From: Loripinus fragilis
Taxonomy: Eukaryota; Mollusca; Bivalvia; Lucinida; Lucinidae
NCBI GenBank assembly: GCA_964019695.1
Contig: OZ026530.1
Span: forward strand, 41,352,944-41,416,943
Length of the DNA stretch: 64,000 bases
Direction: 5' to 3'
Every line of letters starts with the position of its first letter. Within the stretch, counting starts at the first letter, position 1. The translations under genes and the position numbers were made by a program. The notes beneath the pieces are model-generated. The model ran no database searches. It had not been told where the DNA came from and worked only from the letters and a program-made list of their open reading frames with translations. Below, in pieces: positions 46,829-56,992 of this stretch.

Positions 46829-48195
46829 CAGGTCCATTTAAAAAGTTAGTTCACTAAGCAATATTTCAAAAGTTTTATCGCATTTTTTTACATTAATGCT
46901 CTGTGTTTTACCAATCGTATACATGTAATTTAATTTTCATGCCATTTTATTTCTATAAATCATATCAACGTATAATCAGACAAAATTGGTATATACATAT
47001 TAAATACATTCCAATGTAAACACAGCAACATAGTATTACTTGAATACATTCCTATGAAAACACAACAACATACTTCTACGCCTACATCATGAAGTCGGTA
47101 TTTCGTTGCGCCCCACTTTGCTTTAATAAGATCTGCAATTTTCCTCGGCATGGAAATGTAAAAGTTCTTCTAGAACGTTCGGTGCTATATTATACCACAC
47201 CTCACATACTCACTTCTACATATCTTCTTATTACACGGCTTTTGGTTTCCAATCTCTTTCTTCATTATATTCCAAACGTCCTCTATGGGATTCATGTTTG
47301 GCGAATTCCATGACAGATAGTCCTTTATATTCAAGGAACGTTCTAGTACTTTAAGTGCCATTGCATGGCGCAAGATCATGCATTAAGATATATCCGTTCT
47401 GTGGGACCACAACGCATTCACATAAGGCTGTTATTCGCAGTCATAACAATCGACGCCATTGTCATATTCGGTGCAAACAGAATGAGAAATATCATGATTA
47501 GTGTATTCAGACTACTGTAAGTGTGTAACTCTGAGAAGCGATTAGCAGCAGAGATCTATCTCTTCTAAGAATACTGAATCGTAACATGAATAGTGTAAAA
47601 TGCTAGAGTGATTTTATTCATGATATTGAAATGCCATGTGAATACGTTGTCTTTCCACAGAAGGGGTATATCTTTATGCATAATCTCGCGACATGCCATA
47701 AAAATAAAAGCGCTAGAACACTCCTAGAATGTAAAAGAAAGCCCGTTTTGGGTTGGCCAGGGAATCCTCCAGATATAAATCCAATAGAGAACGTATGGAA
47801 TATAATTGCAGAAACAGATTGCTTACCAAATGTCATGTAACAAGAAGATATGTGGAAGCGAGTATGTGAAGCGTGGCATTGTCCTTCGAGAACTTAACAA
47901 TTTAATGCTAAGGAGCATTGCAGATCTTAATAAAGCAAAGGGAAGTGCAACGAAATATAGAATTTACGACAAGTTTCTTGATATGTTTCATTGGAATGTA
48001 TTAAAAGTATGTTGTTGTGTTTTCATAGGAATGCATTTTATATTTATATACAAATGTTGTCTGATGATATATAGAAATAAAATGGCAAGATATTTAAATT
48101 ACATGTATGGTAAAACATAAACCATTAATGTATAATAAAAATGTGAAAAAACTTTTGAAATATTGCGTAGTGAAATAACCTTTTTAATGGACCTG
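46829..48195. mobile_element. Head-to-head Tc1/mariner palindrome (two transposase 3' halves)
   Basis: Both outer ends are the same terminal repeat: TACAGGTCCATTTAAAAAG on the left and its inverted form ending AATGGACCTGTA on the right, each next to TA. Both arms (about 46829-47430 minus, about 47610-48195 plus) encode the C-terminal half of a Tc1/mariner transposase. The left arm shows SPNMNPIEDVWNIMKKEIGN and MPRKIADLIKAKWGATKY; the right shows GNPPDINPIENVW and IADLNKAKGSATKY. The last catalytic-acid region (NPIE) is present in both, but the N-terminal half is absent and both frames are broken. Confidence 0.85.
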
Positions 48196-48249
48196 TACAT
48201 ACTTACACAGACACTTGTATGCATATATGTATATTGACTGCTGATTATA

Positions 48250-48440
48250 CAGTAAAATCTGTCTTAAGCGGCCACTAAAAACGGAAGACAAGTTATTGCT
48301 TAACGCAGATCAAAAGTATTGCAGAATGCTCCCCTTGGTGCATTCTGCAATACTTTCGTCCTTCATTGAGCTACCATTTGTTATTAAGATCTTTGTTTTG
48401 CCTTTTTTGAGTGGCTGCTACAGACATGTTCTACTGTATG
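48250..48440. repeat. CAGTAAAATCTGTCTTAAG foldback element
   Basis: CAGTAAAATCTGTCTTAAGC and TACAGACATGTTCTACTGTA form the ends. Inside is a perfect 17-bp-arm hairpin, AAAGTATTGCAGAATGC / GCATTCTGCAATACTTT. A diverged relative is at 23480-23640. Confidence 0.7.
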
Positions 48441-48764
48441 TGTATTGATTATCTACATGTACCTTCTGTTTTGGGGGGTTCGTAGACTTGCTGTAAGACG
48501 AATATTTTTATTCAAGTGAGATTTTTTCACAACTCAAATGGATGGGTCCACTGGGCCTTCTGCCTTGGGAAGTGATGGGCCATATTTTGAATTCATGGGA
48601 CAATGACCCGAGCCCACCATAAATCTGAACGTCTGGATACTTTAATGATTATTGGTACTTGAAAGAAGGTGATTCAATAAAATAGATCTGTATGCCTCAT
48701 TAAATGGAAAATTGGTTGTCCTTGTTTAATTTGTGGTTAAAAGTCCTAGTCAGCGGCAATGCAT

Positions 48765-49040
48765 ACGCGGATCAAGAAAGTTTTTTCAGAGGGGGTCCTA
48801 CTTTGACTAAGTTTTTTAGTTGATGAGGGCAGAGAGGATTCAAATACCACTATAAGCGGGCTATCATCGGCCCGCAAGCAAAACGCCATTTAAATGGTGG
48901 CCCAACATTGAATGTTGGCTTGGTAGCTTTGTGGTTTTACAAGGGATCCGGACCAGTATTGTTAAGAAACCCTATATTTTTGTGATTTTTCAGGGGGGGG
49001 GGTCAAGACCCCCTGCCCCCCCCCCATGGATCCGCATATG
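48765..49040 (+). repeat. GGATCC-type repeat with G- and C-runs
   Basis: Opens GCATACGCGGATCAAGAAAG and closes CATGGATCCGCATATGCAAT, an inverted pair. Inside is a G9-G10 run facing CCCCCTGCCCCCCCCCC. Related to 19515-20235 and 42705-42835. Confidence 0.65.
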
Positions 49041-49173
49041 CAATGGCCCTGTTAATATGGCCAGTTTTACCTAACTACACTTTTCCAGGGTGCAAAACTA
49101 TCTAGTGGCAGTGTATGGTTATCCATTGCAGAGCTGAAAATGAGAAAAGTCCTCACCACTCCATGTATTAATA

Positions 49174-49693
49174 GTCTTTTCGCTATCTGTAAAGGCAACA
49201 ACTTAAATATTCATATCTGGGCGTAGTTCGGCTATTTCATCTGCTTAACAAGGGAAAACAGGTTCTTTTTATAATTTGGTGAAGAATTAATAAGTTAAAA
49301 CGTGCGTGCATTTCATGAAAATCTCAACCGTATACAGACTGAACCCTAAAGCGAATAATCACAAAATGTATCTTTTTGTCGTCCACTAAATATTTGAAGC
49401 CTCATAGACAAAAAGTGTGGACCCAGATCAGTACAGGAGCAGTCTGATCTGGCTCCACAATGTTTGTCTCTCTGCTTATGTTAAATAGACATTTTCAGAT
49501 GCAGTTATTTTGCTGGCTTTTTAGAGACTAAATAATGTGTTTTGCGTATATACTGAGGTAATCATGGTAATTGCGCAAAATGATAGAGTTACTTTTTAAT
49601 AAACAATGCCTCATTTTCAGCTTCTACCTATGTCTAAGTTAAACCAGTCCTAATTACGCATTCATGAGGTGCCGCCTTTACAGTAACCAAAAT
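49174..49693 (+). repeat. TIR element, TACTGTAAAGGCGGC family, copy 3
   Basis: Same order as 7404-7925: CTTTTCGCTATCTGTAAAGG, TATTTCATCTGCTTAACAAG, AACGTGCGTGCATTTCATGA, the central GATCAG hairpin (49407-49470), TAATGTGTTTTGCGTATA, and the end CATGAGGTGCCGCCTTTACA. Confidence 0.85.
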
Positions 49694-49845
49694 GTCATAT
49701 AATACATGTAGGTGGGGGTCAGTGACTAAAATGACATAAACGACATGCAAACTGTCTGTTCCGAACAAGCTGCTGTCGTTTATTTTTCCCGGTGCTCCGC
49801 ATTCTTTCCACATTTGTAGGCTTTGGTGCACATGGTCTCTCGGGT

Positions 49846-50067
49846 TTATGGACCAGGCGCATCAATTAAGTACACATAGATTTGTCCGAACTCCACCTCT
49901 GGCCATTTTGAAACATCGTCAACCCACTCGCTAGAAATCAGAAAGGGGTCACCCTTTTCTACATTCTCAACTCCAATGGCATTACGCTTTTCTTCGCACC
50001 GTCTCTTGGCAGTCTTTGAAAAGCTCTTAACCCTTAAGGCGCCAATTAATACTGCAGCAGACGACAA
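49846..50067 (-). pseudogene. Fragment resembling a SWIM/YqaJ repeat-associated protein
   Basis: A 73-codon minus-strand stretch reads ...RRCEEKRNAIGVENVEKGDP, SSEWVDDVSKWP and FGQIYVYLIDAPGP. The W-x-D-D-V-x-x-W-P and I-Y-x-Y-L-I pattern recalls the N-terminal part of proteins with SWIM zinc fingers and YqaJ-like exonuclease domains that are multicopy in mollusc and cnidarian genomes. The frame ends at a stop after PGP, and neither the zinc finger nor the nuclease region follows, so this is a fragment if the match is right. The recognition is from memory of the family pattern and is not secure. Confidence 0.35.
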
Positions 50068-50115
50068 ATTAAAAAAAATCCTTCCTAGTTTTCAATAAAA
50101 TAACTTAAAGTCATA

Positions 50116-50161
50116 ATATTTCATGAGAATCGTCTGCCAGCAGACGATTCTCATGAAATAT
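50116..50161. repeat. Perfect 46-bp palindrome
   Basis: ATATTTCATGAGAATCGTCT-GC on the left, a 2-nt CA spacer, then GCAGACGATTCTCATGAAATAT: arms of 22 bp without mismatch. It lies just upstream (minus-strand sense) of the SWIM-like fragment. Confidence 0.9.
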
Positions 50162-50960
50162 GCTTTATTTGTTATTTTGAAAAAAAGCGGCAAAATTTGA
50201 AACTGTTTTCTACTGCAATTTATAGGTGGTGCTTTATGGGTTGAAGTACTCACTCATTGTTCTTCCGCTATTTTCACAGAATAAACTATGCATTTTACTG
50301 GCGAATATAAACACATGTATATTACGATCAACAATGGCTGTGTAATGGCTTTCGCCCTATATCTATTGCGCACGCGCTTGTAGTTCTATAAATAGATCGA
50401 GATTACACTTCCTGAAGAAAACCTTTTAAACAAAGTTGAATAATGAACACTGTCTTTTTTTTCACCGTCAGATGAAAATAGAGCTTTTAGTACACACAAA
50501 TTATAAAAATCGACCAGTCCGTTTGCGAGATTAATTAGAATATCTAAAAAGTGCATCAACTATCACAGGTTTCCCCCTCATTTTTAACCAAAAATTAAAG
50601 CTGCATAGTCTGTAACTTTTGATATTCTAATTTGGAAACAAAGTTTCTATTCTTCAAGAATAGGCCTACAGTAAAAATACTCAAATTCAGGTAAACATTT
50701 TACCATTTTCATAAATTTTAACAAATTATAACTATCAAAACAACAGCATTTATGTTAAAATCAACTGTCTAGAATTATTGGAGGGACGTAAACATTTCTA
50801 ACAAGAGAAAAATCATCTGTTTTTATTAGATAATTCACTGTTCCTTGCAGCTTTCAGCTGTACTGAACATATTTATTGTGAAAGCATAACTTAATTCTAT
50901 TTTTACAAATGATTTAAAAAGAAAATATTTTTTTCGAAAAATGTTCATACTTACAGATCA
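50162..50960. other. No gene seen
   Basis: AT-rich; no feature recognised. Confidence 0.4.
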
Positions 50961-51223
50961 CGGCCCGGAATTACAATGCCTCCTTAATGTTAACGAAGAC
51001 TTATAATAAGTTAAGTATTGATTTTTCAATATGCTTTATTAAATTCTAAATAAATTGTCTGGATAGATGTCATATTTGTGGTCAAAGATACCACTGTGAT
51101 CTTCAGAAAAATTAAAACTATTTTGATTTTAATCAGTTTTAAACGTTATTTTTTGAATCCTGAATAATCAATACTTAACTTAAGTCTTCCTTAACTCTAA
51201 GGAGGCATTGTAATTCCGGGCCC
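50961..51223. repeat. TIR element, GGAATTACAATGCCTC family, copy 2
   Basis: CGGCCCGGAATTACAATGCC and AATAAGTTAAGTATTGATTT face ATCAATACTTAACTTAAG and AGGCATTGTAATTCCGGGCC. Same family and length as 22446-22705. Confidence 0.85.
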
Positions 51224-51264
51224 TTGTCTCTTTAAGAATATTGATATTCGTTACAAAAACTTAT

Positions 51265-51340
51265 TATTAGATAGATAGATAGCTTTATTTCCAAGTCCAA
51301 AAGGCTATGAAGCCCATGAGGATACAAACAACATATACAA
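51265..51340 (-). repeat. LINE 3'-end fragment with (TATC)n tail
   Basis: Read on the minus strand it ends ...GGAAATAAAGCTATCTATCT followed by ATCTAATAATAAG, the typical short-repeat tail of some LINE families. On the plus strand TAGATAGATAGATAGCTTTA is followed by CCAAAAGGCTATGAAGCCCA. Confidence 0.4.
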
Positions 51341-52017
51341 TAAGATGACATCCTAACAAAGACAGTGAAAACAGTAATAGTCATAATTAAACAACTGCAT
51401 TTAGTAGTGTGGATAGTTATGATATATATATTTTTTTTGCTTTGACCTAATATTCTCAGTTTCGTGGAGAAGGTGTTTAAAGTCCTAGTTCTGATTGTAA
51501 GTTGGATATCTCAAAGACATAAGTCCAACAAGCAACCACAACAAGTTTCAATTAACAGTTGGCTGCAGCTTGGGTTGCCAATATATATTATATATATGTG
51601 GCTGTGTATGATAGTCTCTTTGATACGCTTAAAGGACAGTCTTCTACTGAAGTGAGACGTGCACGTTAACACTAGTCCAGGTATATGTACAACACATCAC
51701 CTTATTGAGACATTGTTCTGTGTTCAGTTTTATGAGATATGCTTTTCACTTTTTTAATATCACATTTCGTGAATAAACAGTAAAGAATCTGATCGACGCT
51801 GCATCCTGCGACTGATCTGGTTATGTACTGTTTACCGATGTCCCACAAAATGTTAGGTAATCCCCCTTATGTAATTCTATTATAGATATAGGTGTAATAA
51901 CATAATAACCGGTGTGAAAGTAGCATATCAATGTAGATGCGATAATCCAGTCCCGGCTCTTCAACTTATCGAAACGAAATATAAGTCAAAGAGTCATTGG
52001 GTACGTGATCATGCCAA

Positions 52018-52020
<3 letters not shown>

Positions 52021-52067
<47 letters not shown>
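52021..52067 (+). repeat. (TC)n microsatellite
   Basis: Pure TC dinucleotide run of about 23 units. Confidence 0.95.
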
Positions 52068-52068
<1 letters not shown>

Positions 52069-52079
52069 ATAAATTGACA

Positions 52080-52522
52080 CCACCTATGATGTTTGATAGG
52101 TATGACATCATGATTACCATCAATACAAAATACAAAAGGCATCCACCAGCCTGTACGCATATGCACATGCTGATCCATGTCTTTTTTGAAAGTAGCAGCT
52201 TATATCCTATCATGATATTAGAGAACCACCTATGACGTTTGATAGGTATGACATCATGATTACCATCAATACAAAATACAAAAGGCATCCACCAGCCTTT
52301 ACGCATATGCACATGCTGGTCCATGTCTTTTTTTTTTGAAAATAGCAGCTTAGATCCTATCATGATATTAGAATACCACCTATGATGTTTGATAGGTATG
52401 ACATCATGATTACAATCAATACAGAATACAAAAGGCATCCACCAGCCTGTACGCAAATGCACATGCTGGTCCATGTCTTTTTTTGAAAGTAGCAGCTTAG
52501 ATCCTATCATGATATAAGAATA
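52080..52522 (+). repeat. ~147-bp tandem repeat, three units
   Basis: Units start CCACCTATGATGTTTGATAG at 52080, 52226 and 52376 and differ by a few substitutions and the length of a poly-T run. Because most length changes are multiples of three, a 174-codon minus-strand frame stays open across it. No protein family recognised; I do not call it a gene. Confidence 0.9.
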
Positions 52523-52928
52523 CAGGAAATAAGTGAATGTGCAGATACCTTCACGTACTCGGTACTATAACATGCTACTCCTCAATTTGTGAAACAGACA
52601 CAAATACGGATAAATAATCATTTTTTCATAAAAGCTAGTACTTATAAGTATATCTACAACAACATTTTTTTTATCTCATAATCAAGCAAGCAGTGAGATC
52701 CTAATATGTTGCCGCAAAACTTGCTCGCAGTTAAACTCAGGCCACACGCAGGTGGCATATGAGATTAAACATTTCATATATGTCAAAGGTAAAATGACGT
52801 ACATAACAGGCATGTGTTTGAGAACAAGTTTTAACTTACTTAGGGGAAGGGAAGGGTGTTGGTTGTATGGAGTGTACGAAATAGACTTTAATCGTATATG
52901 TGTGAAGGTTTTCAGATTTATTTCTAAA
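52523..52928. other. No feature seen
   Basis: Nothing recognised. Confidence 0.4.
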
Positions 52929-52980
52929 TTCAGGGTTTCGAGGCTGGCTTTCATAGAAAAGCCAGCCTCGGAATACTGAA
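52929..52980. repeat. Hairpin with GAGGCTGGCTTT arms
   Basis: TTCAGGGTTTCGAGGCTGGC and TTT face AAAAGCCAGCCTCGGAATAC and TGAA across a 5-nt loop. Two mismatches in 23 bp. Confidence 0.75.
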
Positions 52981-53187
52981 TTAGGCGGATTATAACAGCT
53001 TTCATGACAAATTTGCAGCCTATATATGGCAATTGATCATTCAATCCTGAGACATCATTATTTTGAAGGTATAATGCAGGTTTAGAATTTTGAATTTTAC
53101 ATAAATCACTGCGCTTGATAAGCTATAATATATATTAACCTGTTATATTCGTGTTTTCTTTTTTCATATTGAGGAAACTTACTTTAA

Positions 53188-53255
53188 GCAATCAGTGGAG
53201 AACCCGATCAGGCACCACATTCTGCGATGCCTGATCGGAGTCTACACTGTTCGCA
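53188..53255. repeat. Dispersed GATCAG hairpin
   Basis: CAGTGGAGAACCCGATCAGG faces CCTGATCGGAGTCTACACTG. A close relative is at 58023-58090 (same GTGGAGAACC arm). Confidence 0.7.
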
Positions 53256-53700
53256 TATGCTCCTCAAACTGAAGGCACATATTCGATAAGACACAGCTAC
53301 ACCTCATGCAGTTAAATATTGTAGATTGTGGTATCTATACTACTAAAGGAGCCCTTTGCGCTCAAAAACTCGGAAACGGTATATTTTACCAGCATTTTTT
53401 CTACATCGAGTTATTCAGATAATGCCCTCATTGATAACTTCGATCTAACCTTCTTTTACTTTTATTTCGTTTTTGAGGTTTTTGGTACAATTACGTTTTA
53501 GATTCCATAATCTCCCATCAATTTTGACAGGGTAACGCCTTCTTTATCAACTAATGATAATGGACGATATCGATCTATGTTTTCATATTCTCCCAACTTT
53601 TACCAAGAAAGGCTGCAACGATTGGTCGTAAGGTGTATTTCCATATGTCATGCGGTTATACGTCACTTGCAGGGGTCAAAGATGACACGTGATATGATGG
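53256..53700. other. No gene seen
   Basis: Nothing recognised. Confidence 0.4.
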
Positions 53701-53920
53701 TTATGAAAGCCATGACCGCATCGTGCCGCCGTGTCCGATCTGCCGCGCCAGAAATCCAATTTCCCACAGAACAAAGAGGTTCAATTCTCTATTCATGTTT
53801 GCTCTATCCTCTGCATAAAATATTTTCATATTTGCAAAATAAAAAGGTACGTAATATTTTTTTTGTATATACAAATAGATTTCTGGCACGGCAGATCGGG
53901 AACGGTCATGGCTTTCATAC
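53701..53920. repeat. Foldback with AT-rich spacer
   Basis: TATGAAAGCCATGACCG and CGATCTGCCGCGCCAGAAAT on the left (with a 13-nt insertion between them) face ATTTCTGGCACGGCAGATCG and CGGTCATGGCTTTCATA on the right, across about 120 bp. Confidence 0.8.
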
Positions 53921-54291
53921 CCGATAACATTTTTGTGCATGTCCACCTATTGGATTAAAAAAACAAAGATGGCTGCTGTCAGCTGGGTTTTTCCGTCTTG
54001 CTGATTTTCCACAAAAACAACAAGAGTGTTTCAGCTAAGATCATGACAGGTTTATCTCTGTCGATTCTGTCGGCAGAGAAAAGTCAATCAATACAACTTC
54101 CAACTTTTTCAAGTTGTGTTGCTCATATTAGAAGCGGCGATAACATTTTTTCTGCTCAAGTTGCAACGACAACATTGTGCATGCAACGGACCACTAGAGT
54201 CTTTGTTAATCACTCGAAATACATTAATATAGACATTTAAGCAGATTTCTTGGCCGATTACTTGACTTTTCAAGTGCTTGAGAGGAATCCA
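53921..54291. other. No gene seen
   Basis: Nothing recognised. Confidence 0.4.
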
Positions 54292-54374
54292 GGTCGTTTC
54301 GGCCGTGGGTCGTTTCGGCCGGGTCGTTTCGGCCTGGTCTTTTCGGCCTTATTTTGGGGTGAGTCGATTCGGCC
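54292..54374 (+). repeat. GGTCGTTTCGGCC minisatellite
   Basis: GGTCGTTTCGGCC at 54292, 54308 and 54322, GGTCTTTTCGGCC at 54336 and AGTCGATTCGGCC at 54362. CpG-rich island in AT-rich surroundings. Confidence 0.9.
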
Positions 54375-55107
54375 TAGATATTTTTAGATGATGTGGGTAG
54401 CATCACTAGGCGCTTAAATTCATGTTCCAATGAGCGCCTTGACCTAACATGCCCAACCCCCCACTCCCCACCCCCCCCCCCCCTCCCCCCCACGAAAAAA
54501 CACAAAAGACAACAACAACTGATAAACAAGCTAATTGACCATTTTCAGGATTGATTCGGTAATTGGATCTAATTTGGTAAATTTACAGCAACATGTCTAT
54601 TCAAATAGACCATTTCTCAACAGTCTGCCAAATAAGGTTCCAATCAGATTCTATAAGGATTTTTTGCTGCAGTTCAGTTCTTGCGACAAAAGTAGTATGG
54701 CATTTAATTACCCCATGTTTCTCAAAAAAAGTTTACCGCACCATTAACAACTTATTTTAATATTAACTACATATAAACATGTAGGTATACCCTGCTTTCG
54801 CTCATTTTCTGGACTGTAAAAGTTCTGAAAATGAATAATGCACGAAGGTTTTGGTTGGAACAGGAAATGCATACCTTTAGGGGTGAAACAACCAGGGTGT
54901 GTGGTTTCAATACTTAGTTGGCACCTAAAGTGTTATTGTTAGTCTATATCCGGCACTTGCAGACTTTTTCTTACCGATGTTCCATATATTTTTGATCATC
55001 ATACGGGTACCTGTCGAATCAAAACGTAAGTAATCCTCACAGCCTAACTTACCTGCCCTGAAAGCAGTTTTTTTAAAAAAAAAATGCTGACCTACAGGCT
55101 ACAGACC
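54375..55107. other. No gene; poly-C run near 54470
   Basis: A C-rich run (CCCCACTCCCCACCCCCCCC) at about 54461-54490. No coding sequence recognised. Confidence 0.4.
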
Positions 55108-56530
55108 CTTTATATTTTGGGTGCTCAAAAGAAAAGTCTCTTGAGACGGTTTTTCGAGCACCCACAACATATGTGGCCGTATGTTTTGGTTGAAAACAAT
55201 TAAAGTGTATCATACCGATTTTTTTTTTGGCGTTTCAAAGATAAAAGCTTTACAGTGGTATCATCTATTTTAATGAAAGAAGTTAGTTACAGCGAACCCG
55301 CGATTCGACGTGTAGAAATGCCGTGTAGCCCTGAACACACCAAACCACTGGAAACTCGACTGTTTTACCGAACCACACCTATTTTTTGCTTTTATGCACA
55401 AATCATTTGCAATCATGCCCCGCTTTTATGCACAGGCCATTTGCAAAATTACTATCATGATTTTATATTTTGGGTGCTCAAAAGAACCGTCTCATTGAGA
55501 TGGTACTACATATGTTTTAGTTAAAAACATTTAAAGCGTTTATACCGATTTCTTTTTTTTTTTTGCGTTTTCAAAGATATAATTTTTACAATGGCATGAC
55601 TCGATTTCTGGATTTACAAAATCGTAGAAGCCCTATTTACAACCATGGTTTTATATCTTGGGTGCTCAAAAGAACTGTCTCATCATTGAGACGGCTCTTT
55701 TGAGTACTCACAAGATATATATTGGTTGAAAACATTTAAAGTGTATATACTGATTTCTTTTTTTGCGTTTCAAAGCTATAAGATTTACATTGGTATCATT
55801 CGATTTCTGGAATTCGTGTAAAAATTTGTAAACATGGAAGTCCTTTTGCAACCATGGGTTTATATTTATGGTGCACAAAAGAATTGTCTCATTGAGACGG
55901 TACATTTGAGTACCTACAACATATGTTATAGTTGAAAACATTTAAAGTGTATATACCGATTTTTTTGTGTGTTTCAAAGATATACATGTAAGTTTTCACA
56001 GTGGTACTATTCGATTTCTGGAATCCGTGTAAACGTTTACAAAAATTGTAAACATGGTGGCCATATTTGCAACCATGGTTTAATATTTTGGGTGCCCAAA
56101 AGAACCGTCTCATTGATACGGCACTTTTGAGTCTGATACTTTTTTGTATTTCAAAGATATAAGTTTTACAGTGGTATCATTTAATATGATGAAAGAAGTC
56201 TGTTGCTGTCTGGTAGTTACAGCGGATGAATATACCGATTTCATTTTTGCGTTTCAAATATAAAAGCTTTACATAGGTATCATTTCTTATGAATAAAGAA
56301 GTCTGGTGTTGCATGGTAGTTACAACGAACCCGTGATTCGAATTGTAGAAATGCTGTGTAGGTGCGTGTAAACGGAATCATTTCGTTTTTTTGGAATTCG
56401 TGTAAACCTTAACAAAATTTTGTAAACGTGTAAGCTCTATTTGCAACCATGGTTTTATATTTTGGGTGCTCAAAAGAGCCGTCTCATTGCGACAGTACTT
56501 TTGATTACCCACACCATATGTTTGGTTGAA
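55108..56530 (+). repeat. Array of GGTGCTCAAAAGAAC hairpin units
   Basis: GGGTGCTCAAAAG (or a close variant) recurs at about 55120, 55472, 55660, 55870, 56090 and 56464. Most copies are followed by CCGTCTCATTGAGACGG-type inverted arms and CCCACAACATATG. Spacers share GTTGAAAACATTTAAAGTGT, CAAAGATATAAGTTTTACAG, TCATTCGATTTCTGGAATTC and CAACCATGGTTTTATATTTT. Units are 190 to 370 bp long. A displaced member is at 57718-57792. Confidence 0.85.
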
Positions 56531-56671
56531 AACATAAATTTAAAGTGTATGTACCCATTTCTTTTTATTGTAATAAACACTGTCCTCATCAATAGTCGTG
56601 AAAGATAACACAATTACCAAAAGAAATTGCCATGAAATTAATTCCCAACTTTTTGGACATTTAGGTATGGT

Positions 56672-56740
56672 CAAACAGTGCAGACACACATCAGATTGCC
56701 CCTAGAGAAGCAGTCTAATCAGGGTCTTCACTGTTTGCAT
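56672..56740. repeat. Dispersed GATCAG hairpin
   Basis: AAACAGTGCAGACACACATC and AGATTGC face GCAGTCTAATCAGGGTCTTC and ACTGTTT. Confidence 0.65.
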
Positions 56741-56925
56741 TCTGTCAATATCTTTATTTGGTATTATTCTATAAAAAACCTTTCGGTTCAATTTTTGGCA
56801 TATTTGCAGCAAAGTTTAGGGAGTCATAAAATTTTGGAATATTACAGTAGACGTTTTTCAAAACTTTGGATTTAATGCCACATTCATTCATGTTTTAACC
56901 ATATACACCACTCTTAACTGATGGA

Positions 56926-56992
56926 CTGCTTAACTCAATCAGTAGAGTGTTACTATCAACCAAGTGGTCATTGGTTCGATTCCTGGTCTTTC
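56926..56992 (+). repeat. tRNA-like SINE head fragment
   Basis: TTAACTCAATCAGTAGAGTG (A-box-like) and GGTTCGATTCCTGG (B-box). No SINE body recognised downstream. Confidence 0.5.

Noticed and set aside
54461..54490. Poly-C run as a functional element
   Set aside because: Simple low-complexity sequence with nothing around it to suggest a role.
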